Positions 59,478-64,000 of a stretch of 64,000 bases of DNA are shown piece after piece. The stretch spans positions 93,619 through 157,618 of the forward strand of contig NZ_FORY01000009.1 in assembly GCF_900114135.1 (NCBI RefSeq), read 5' to 3'. The stretch comes from Celeribacter halophilus (GTDB lineage Bacteria > Pseudomonadota > Alphaproteobacteria > Rhodobacterales > Rhodobacteraceae). The notes below the pieces were generated by a model. It saw only the letters and a program-made list of their open reading frames with translations. It ran no database searches and was not told where the DNA came from. Position numbers and translations under genes: made by a program. The first letter of the stretch is position 1; the number at the start of each line of letters is the position of its first letter.

Positions 59478-60517
59478 TGCGGTGGCTGGCGCTTGTTCTG
59501 CTCTTGATGCCCCTCGGAACTGCCGCGCAGGAGCGCTTGCGTGTTGCCACTTGGACCGTGGAACTGACGCGTAACGGGCCGGGGCTTTTGCTGCGCGATA
59601 TTCTCAAAGGGGATGATCCGCAAATCCGAGCCGCGCAAGATCATATTCGTGTGGTCTCTCCAGATATTTTGCTGCTCACGGGGTTTGATACCGACTTTGA
59701 CGGGCACGGTCTGCGCGCCTTTGCCCAAGATCTCGATTATCCCGCCATCTTTACCCATCCCGGAAACTCCGGTCGCCCAACAGGACGTGATCTGGATAAG
59801 GATGGCCGTTTTGGCGAACCCGAGGATGCGCAATCCTATGGCGAGTTTACAGGGCAGGGCGGAATGGCGCTTTTGTCGCGTTTGCCGATTGCAGCGCAGG
59901 AAGTGCGCGACTTTTCCGAGATGCTTTGGCGCGATCTGCCAGAGGCGGCTCTGCCGGAGGGATATTTTGATGATGATGACTTGGAGATTCTGCGTCTGTC
60001 GTCGCATGCACATTGGGATGTCCCTGTGATGTGGAACGGGGCGCCGCTCCATCTGTTCAGCTATACGGCCACCTCCCCAGTGTTTGACGGTGAGGAAGAC
60101 CGCAACGGGCGGCGCAATGCGGATGAGACGCGGTTTTGGCTGCACTATCTTGACGGGGGCTTGCCGCTCTCCTCGCCCGAAGGTGATTTCGTCATTTTGG
60201 GAGACAGCAATCTCGATCCGTATGACGGAGACGGGCGGCGCGAGGTGATGCATGCGTTGCTTTCCGATCCCCGTATTCAGGACCCGCAACCGCGGGCGCA
60301 GCGCGGCCCCGTCGCCAATCCCGGTCATCTGGGAGACCCTGCTTTGGACACTGCCGACTGGGATGATCCGCAGCCGGGAAACCTGCGTGTGGATTATGTG
60401 CTTCCTTCTTCCGGTCTTGAGGTTCTCGATGCCGGTGTCGCTTGGGTTGACGCCGCGAATGAAAAAAACACCTTTCGGCACGGCCTTGTCTGGGTCGATC
60501 TGGCGCGGCTTCCTTGA
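59477..60517 (+). CDS. Exported endonuclease/exonuclease/phosphatase-family protein
   Basis: A 346-residue protein with a signal peptide (cut after GTAA) and a DNase I-like fold: RVATWTVELTR near the start, SPDILLLTGFDTDFDG, FTGQGGMALLSRLPI, FVILGDSNLDPYDGDGRR and LRVDYVLPSSGL. The metal-binding GDSNxDP and the DYVLP strand of the EEP superfamily are present; the usual NxxG/E at strand one is less clear. Related exported proteins occur beside phytase-like genes in other bacteria. Substrate unknown. Confidence 0.8.
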   Translation: MRWLALVLLLMPLGTAAQERLRVATWTVELTRNGPGLLLRDILKGDDPQIRAAQDHIRVVSPDILLLTGFDTDFDGHGLRAFAQDLDYPAIFTHPGNSGRPTGRDLDKDGRFGEPEDAQSYGEFTGQGGMALLSRLPIAAQEVRDFSEMLWRDLPEAALPEGYFDDDDLEILRLSSHAHWDVPVMWNGAPLHLFSYTATSPVFDGEEDRNGRRNADETRFWLHYLDGGLPLSSPEGDFVILGDSNLDPYDGDGRREVMHALLSDPRIQDPQPRAQRGPVANPGHLGDPALDTADWDDPQPGNLRVDYVLPSSGLEVLDAGVAWVDAANEKNTFRHGLVWVDLARLP

Positions 60518-60580
60518 CGCGGCGGCGGGCAGGCGCTACGCCGCTTGCGACCTTAAGAACAACAAGGACTGGACGCGATC

Positions 60581-61684
60581 ATGAGCACGCCTTCTCTTCT
60601 CATTCTCCCCGGTGACGGTATTGGCCCTGAAGTGATGGCCGAAGTCGTTCGCATTATCGACTGGTTTGGCGAAAAACGTGGCCTCAAGTTCGATGTGACC
60701 ACCGCTCTCGTGGGCGGGGCCGCCTATGACAAACATGGTGTGCCGCTCTCCGACGAAACCATGGCGAAGGCACAAGAGGTCGACGCGGTGCTTCTGGGCG
60801 CTGTGGGCGGGCCGAAATATGACGTGCTCGATTTCTCCGTGAAACCGGAGCGTGGCTTGCTACGCCTGCGCAAAGAAATGGACCTTTTTGCCAACCTGCG
60901 TCCGGCACAATGCTTTGACGCGCTGGCGGATTTCTCCTCGCTGAAAAAAGATGTGGTGGCCGGTCTCGACATCATGATCGTGCGCGAACTGACATCTGGC
61001 ATCTATTTCGGTGAGCCGCGTGGCATCATCACCGAGGGCAACGAGCGTGTCGGCATCAACACCCAGCGTTACACCGAGTCGGAAATCCGCCGCGCAGCGA
61101 TTGCCGCTTTTGAACTGGCGATGAAACGGAACAAGAAGCTCTGCTCCATGGAAAAAGCCAATGTGATGGAATCGGGCATTCTCTGGCGTGATGTGGTGAC
61201 CGAAGTCTCCGCCGATTACCCCGAGGTCGAGCTGTCGCATATGTATGCCGACAATGGCGCGATGCAGCTGGTGCGTGCGCCGAAACAGTTCGACGTGATC
61301 GTGACCGACAACCTCTTTGGCGATGTGCTTTCCGATTGCGCCGCCATGCTCACCGGTTCGCTTGGCATGTTGCCCTCTGCGTCTCTTGGTGCGCCGATGG
61401 CGAATGGTCGTCCGAAAGCCATGTATGAGCCGGTGCACGGCTCTGCGCCTGACATCGCAGGACAAGGCAAGGCGAACCCGATCGCCTGTATCCTCTCCTT
61501 CGCGATGGCGCTGCGCTATTCGTTCGATGAGGGCGCTGAGGCGACTCGTCTGGAGCAATCTATCGAGAACGTGCTGGCCGACGGTGTGCGCACAGCCGAC
61601 CTTCTGGCGGATGAGGGCGTGACGCCTGTCTCGACCTCGGGTATGGGCGACGCCATTCTGGCCGCTCTGGATGCGTCGCTCTGA
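60581..61684 (+). CDS. leuB: 3-isopropylmalate dehydrogenase
   Basis: NAD-dependent oxidative decarboxylation of 3-isopropylmalate, completing the leucine steps begun by LeuCD. The 367 residues include [30 protein letters not shown], the catalytic Lys/Asp region [33 protein letters not shown] and [18 protein letters not shown]. It begins 63 bases after the phosphodiesterase-like gene and ends at a strong terminator. Confidence 0.97.
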   Translation: MSTPSLLILPGDGIGPEVMAEVVRIIDWFGEKRGLKFDVTTALVGGAAYDKHGVPLSDETMAKAQEVDAVLLGAVGGPKYDVLDFSVKPERGLLRLRKEMDLFANLRPAQCFDALADFSSLKKDVVAGLDIMIVRELTSGIYFGEPRGIITEGNERVGINTQRYTESEIRRAAIAAFELAMKRNKKLCSMEKANVMESGILWRDVVTEVSADYPEVELSHMYADNGAMQLVRAPKQFDVIVTDNLFGDVLSDCAAMLTGSLGMLPSASLGAPMANGRPKAMYEPVHGSAPDIAGQGKANPIACILSFAMALRYSFDEGAEATRLEQSIENVLADGVRTADLLADEGVTPVSTSGMGDAILAALDASL

Positions 61685-61713
61685 TCTGACGTATCACGGA
61701 ACAAGAACAGGAA

Positions 61714-61738
61714 AGGGCGCCCTACGGGCGTCCTTTTT
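61714..61738 (+). terminator. Terminator after leuB
   Basis: Nine-base-pair stem with one G-T pair (61714-61722 with 61726-61734), three-base loop, followed by TTTT. Also close to the end of the convergent zinc-ribbon gene. Confidence 0.85.
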
Positions 61739-61741
61739 CAT

Positions 61742-62035
61742 TTAGTCGAATAAGTCGAAAATGTCTTCAGCAAGGTCAAACAACCGGTATGCGGTGGATT
61801 TGCGTTTCTTCTTGGCTTTGCCTCGTGTGGTCGGGTGGGATTTTTTCGATTTCTTGCCTTTGATCTTGAACGAATCCTGCTCATAGCTCCGATGGAGGGA
61901 TTTCATCTTCGACAAAGGCGCGCCACAGGCCGCACATTTCAATTCGTGGCGGACACCATTCCCGAGCGTAAGAACAGTCCTGGAACCACAATAACAACAA
62001 GTTGCAGATTTTTGCGTGCGATACATGGAACACAT
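61742..62035 (-). CDS. Small zinc-ribbon protein with basic tail
   Basis: A 97-residue protein with two CxxC knuckles, CCYCGSRT and CAACGAPL, forming a zinc ribbon. A strongly basic stretch (KIKGKKSKKSHPTTRGKAKKKRKS) follows, then an amphipathic acidic end (LFDLAEDIFDLFD). The layout suggests nucleic-acid or ribosome contact. Not recognised as a named family. An ATG three codons inside (62026) is an alternative start; neither has a clear ribosome-binding site. Confidence 0.7.
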   Translation of the reverse strand: MCSMYRTQKSATCCYCGSRTVLTLGNGVRHELKCAACGAPLSKMKSLHRSYEQDSFKIKGKKSKKSHPTTRGKAKKKRKSTAYRLFDLAEDIFDLFD

Positions 62036-62242
62036 GTGGGTTTGAAGCGTTGAAAACGCAAGAGAGTGTTTGCAGCTTGTCGAAATGCAGCGATAAAGCG
62101 CTTTCTCAATGATCTATGTGTCATAAGGTGATTGTGACAGACCCGCTACATTACTACGTTTTAAGCGTTTCTCGAAAATCTGTGACTCGGGTTTCCCGTG
62201 AAACACTCTAACCTGACCGCGCCATCCGAGGAGGACCGACGC

Positions 62243-63187
62243 ATGAACATCACGGGAGCTTTCTATGCCCTCGCCGCTTTCGCGGTTTTTTCGACGCATG
62301 ACGTGGTGATCAAATTCCTTGGCGGGACCTATGCGCCGTTCCAGATCATTTTTTTCTCTACACTGTTTTCCTTTCCGCTTGTGATGTTCATGTTGATCCG
62401 CGACCGGAGCGAAGGCCATTTGCGCCCTGTGCATCCGTGGTGGACGCTGTTTCGCACGCTGGCGGCCATGTGCAACACGCTCGCCGCCTTTTATGCCTTC
62501 TCTGTGCTTCCTCTGGCGCAGGTCTATGCGCTTATCTTTGCCACGCCTTTGGTCGTCACAATACTCTCCATTCCGGTGTTGGGTGAACGGGTTGGATTTC
62601 ACCGTTGGGCTGCGGTCGTGATGGGGCTGGTCGGTGTGCTTGTGGTTCTGCGCCCCGGCTCCACGGAGATCACTCCCGGACATTTGGCTGCACTCTCTTG
62701 CGCGGGTTTCGGGGCCTTTGCCTCCGTCGTCGTGCGTAAGGTGGGCCGCGAAGAGCGGACTGCGGTGCTGATGCTCTACCCGTTGATCGCGAACTTCCTC
62801 GTGATGGGGCTGGCAATGACTTTCTTCTACAAGCCGCTGCCGCTTATGGATCTTGGGGGTATCGGGATGGTCTCGATTCTGGGCTTTAGCGGCGGTGTGA
62901 TCCTGATCTTTGCCTATCGCGCATCCGAAGCCGCCATCGTTGCGCCTATGCAATATTCCCAGATCATTTGGGCCACGATTTTCGGTTATTTCATCTTTGG
63001 CGAAACGATCGATTCGCCGACAGTCATCGGGGCAGGCATCATCATCCTCTCGGGTCTTTACATTGTTTTCCGCGAGTCGCACGGAGGTCATTCGGAGAAC
63101 ACCCCCGTACTCCGAACCCGCTCCCGCGCCTCTTCGGCAGCGTCCTTCCGAATATCTCCCTTTGTCAGACGCGGAAAACTTCGCTGA
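62243..63187 (+). CDS. EamA/DMT-family transporter
   Basis: A 314-residue permease with ten helices in two EamA halves: FAVFSTHDVVIKFLGG at the start, FYAFSVLPLAQVYALIFATPLVVTILSIPVLGERVG in the first half and AYRASEAAIVAPMQYSQIIWATIFGYFIFGE in the second. The C-terminal tail is long and arginine-rich. Substrate unknown. ATG 62243 follows GAGGAGG by eight bases and was preferred to GTG 62198. Confidence 0.87.
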   Translation: MNITGAFYALAAFAVFSTHDVVIKFLGGTYAPFQIIFFSTLFSFPLVMFMLIRDRSEGHLRPVHPWWTLFRTLAAMCNTLAAFYAFSVLPLAQVYALIFATPLVVTILSIPVLGERVGFHRWAAVVMGLVGVLVVLRPGSTEITPGHLAALSCAGFGAFASVVVRKVGREERTAVLMLYPLIANFLVMGLAMTFFYKPLPLMDLGGIGMVSILGFSGGVILIFAYRASEAAIVAPMQYSQIIWATIFGYFIFGETIDSPTVIGAGIIILSGLYIVFRESHGGHSENTPVLRTRSRASSAASFRISPFVRRGKLR

Positions 63188-63256
63188 ACCATGTTATGAA
63201 ACATGGAATTGGCTCTTGCAAAACCCGCAATGTCGCTATATTCCGCCCCTCACGGT

Positions 63257-63333
63257 CGGAGCGTAGCTCAGCCTGGTAGAGCACTGTCTTCGGGAGGCAG
63301 GGGCCGGAGGTTCGAATCCTCTCGCTCCGACCA
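63257..63333 (+). tRNA. tRNA-Pro (anticodon CGG)
   Basis: 77 bases forming a full cloverleaf: acceptor CGGAGCG/CGCTCCG (63257-63263 with 63323-63329), D arm GCTC...GAGC, anticodon stem CTGTC/GGCAG with loop TTCGGGA giving CGG, T arm GGAGG-TTCGAAT-CCTCT, discriminator A and encoded CCA (63331-63333). It lies at the junction between ordinary chromosomal genes and probable mobile DNA. Confidence 0.96.
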
Positions 63334-63365
63334 ATTAAATCAATCGCTTACGGGATTTTCCGCAG

Positions 63366-63385
63366 GTTTCGTAAATGTACGAAAC
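63366..63385. repeat. 20-bp palindrome downstream of tRNA-Pro
   Basis: GTTTCGTAAATGTACGAAAC has perfect eight-base arms around a four-base centre, and outer bases (CCGCA/TGCGG) extend the symmetry imperfectly. It could be an operator or partition-like site for the replication-type gene that follows. Confidence 0.55.
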
Positions 63386-63422
63386 TGTGCGGTCACACAG
63401 ATTCGCAAATTTCCAAAAGAAA

Positions 63423-63453
63423 ACCCCGACGCGCTGGCGGGCGCGATCGGGGT
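63423..63453 (-). terminator. Terminator-like hairpin pointing left
   Basis: Stem ACCCCGA/TCGGGGT (63423-63429 with 63447-63453) with an inner CGCGC/GCGCG stem and one bulged base. Only on the minus strand is it followed by T-rich sequence (TTTTCTTTTGG). No leftward gene lies immediately to its right in this window. Confidence 0.5.
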
Positions 63454-63543
63454 CACAAGCTCTCAGTTAAGCTGTCTAATCTCAGTTTACCCGCTTCTGC
63501 CTAAGCATGCAATCTTTGCGACTTTTATTCGTGGAGGTGCCGC

Positions 63544-63717
63544 ATGAGTAATCAGTTGACGCACCGGGGGTTGCCGGCTGGCATGACGCGCTGGGACCTC
63601 TTGAAAATGATCGAAAGCGGCCGTCGGGTTCTCGGCCTAAGCAAAGGGGCGGTAGCCTATTTGCGATACGCGATTACCCACACTGAGCTACCCCCCGAAA
63701 TTCGGACAGTGACGTAA
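63544..63717 (+). pseudogene. RepC-like helix-turn-helix gene cut by an insertion sequence
   Basis: ATG 63544 has GGAGG six bases upstream, so a real gene starts here. The 46 native residues (MTRWDLLKMIESGRRVLGLSKGAVAYLRYAIT) resemble the N-terminus of RepC-type plasmid replication initiators, where a WDLLxxL...LGLS helix-turn-helix is typical; this is a pattern judgement. At codon 47 (63684) the sequence changes to an IS end, and the frame stops at 63715-63717. The rest of the gene would lie beyond the IS, outside the window. Confidence 0.55.
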
Positions 63718-64000
63718 GCTACGATTTGCAGTCTGCTGATCTTCGACGAAAAGGAGATCAGAGATGTCGAAACGCAAACAACATGCGCCTGAATTTAAGG
63801 CGAAGGTCGCGCTGGAAGCCTTGAAGGGTGAGGAGACCGCCGCCGAGCTGGCAAGCCGGTTCGGGGTGCATCCGACGATGATCCATCAATGGAAACGTGC
63901 GCTCTTTGAGGGCGCCTCCGGCGTGTTTGAACGCGGTGGCAGAAAGAATCCCGAGATCAATGAGGAGCAGGTGAAGGAACTCCACGCCTAGATCGTGGGG
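63684..64000 (+). mobile_element. IS3-family insertion sequence, left end
   Basis: Begins at TGAGCTACCCCCCGAAATTC, a TG-starting end like other IS3-group terminal repeats, and contains orfA from 63764. The right end, orfB and any target duplication are outside the window. The exact left boundary is inferred from where the interrupted gene loses sense. Confidence 0.75.
63764..63991 (+). CDS. IS3-family transposase OrfA, apparently truncated
   Basis: A 75-residue protein with the HTH_Tnp_1 domain: HAPEFKAKVALEALKGEETAAELASRFGVHPTMIHQWKRAL, then GRKNPEINEEQVKELHA and a TAG. AAGGAG lies eight bases before the ATG. Relatives continue past this point (AKIGEL...) for another 20-25 residues including a leucine-rich segment used for oligomerisation. 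The TAG therefore looks like a nonsense change in place of Lys; the sequence right after it is also unusual. The window ends nine bases later. Confidence 0.8.
   Translation: MSKRKQHAPEFKAKVALEALKGEETAAELASRFGVHPTMIHQWKRALFEGASGVFERGGRKNPEINEEQVKELHA

Overview
The window looks like chromosomal DNA from a Rhodobacterales (Roseobacter-group) alphaproteobacterium. I infer this from the GC-rich coding sequence, the dnaN-recF-gyrB order expected near a chromosomal origin, a two-hairpin serC leader of the kind described in Alphaproteobacteria, typical gene order (rsfS-rlmH, gpmI-envC-ctpA-rppH) and many short overlapping operons. A Na+-translocating NADH:quinone reductase and a sodium:solute symporter suggest a marine or saline habitat. 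No database search was possible, so the genus is left open.

Layout. 1-4885: dnaN (3' part), recF, a LysE-type exporter and gyrB. 5086-7551: a large secreted RTX protein. 7658-14982: nqrABCDEF with divergent apbE-nqrM, the two flavin and metal maturation factors. 15120-16457: arfB, a structured RNA candidate with a micro-ORF, and the queuosine precursor transporter yhhQ with a possible preQ1 riboswitch. 16583-20346: a leftward block with an esterase-like phytase-domain protein, mepA, an MFS transporter and a thioesterase. 20476-26077: yggT, recQ, a hybrid histidine kinase and a PPP-type phosphatase. 26090-28071: glutathione-dependent formaldehyde oxidation (fghA, frmA). 28215-34250: the complete phosphorylated serine pathway (serA, serC, serB) around a two-gene sodium symporter, followed by a TSUP exporter. 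35045-43535: asparaginase, an IalB-like protein, rlmN, a LOG-family protein, dapD, a GlsB/YeaQ protein, a Zur-box-preceded COG0523 GTPase and a glutamate-receptor-like channel protein. 43796-49082: dapE, a GNAT protein, rnr and a lytic transglycosylase. 49108-54669: a leftward run of rsfS, rlmH, gpmI, envC, ctpA and rppH. 55075-61684: leuC, leuD and leuB, interrupted by small membrane and exported proteins. 61742-63187: a zinc-ribbon protein and a DMT permease.

The right end changes character. After tRNA-Pro(CGG) at 63257-63333 there is a palindrome and a short helix-turn-helix gene resembling the N-terminus of plasmid RepC proteins. That gene is cut by an IS3-family element running off the window. 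This is a plausible edge of an integrated element.

The most unusual signals are non-coding or very small. The 15555-15770 locus has an extended -10, a 14-base match to the 3' end of 16S rRNA, an 18-codon ORF, several hairpins and a terminator. Four CCGAC iterons sit at exact 11-bp spacing between serC and serA. The leader of the symporter operon holds competing stems. The RTX protein carries a 36-residue super-repeat.
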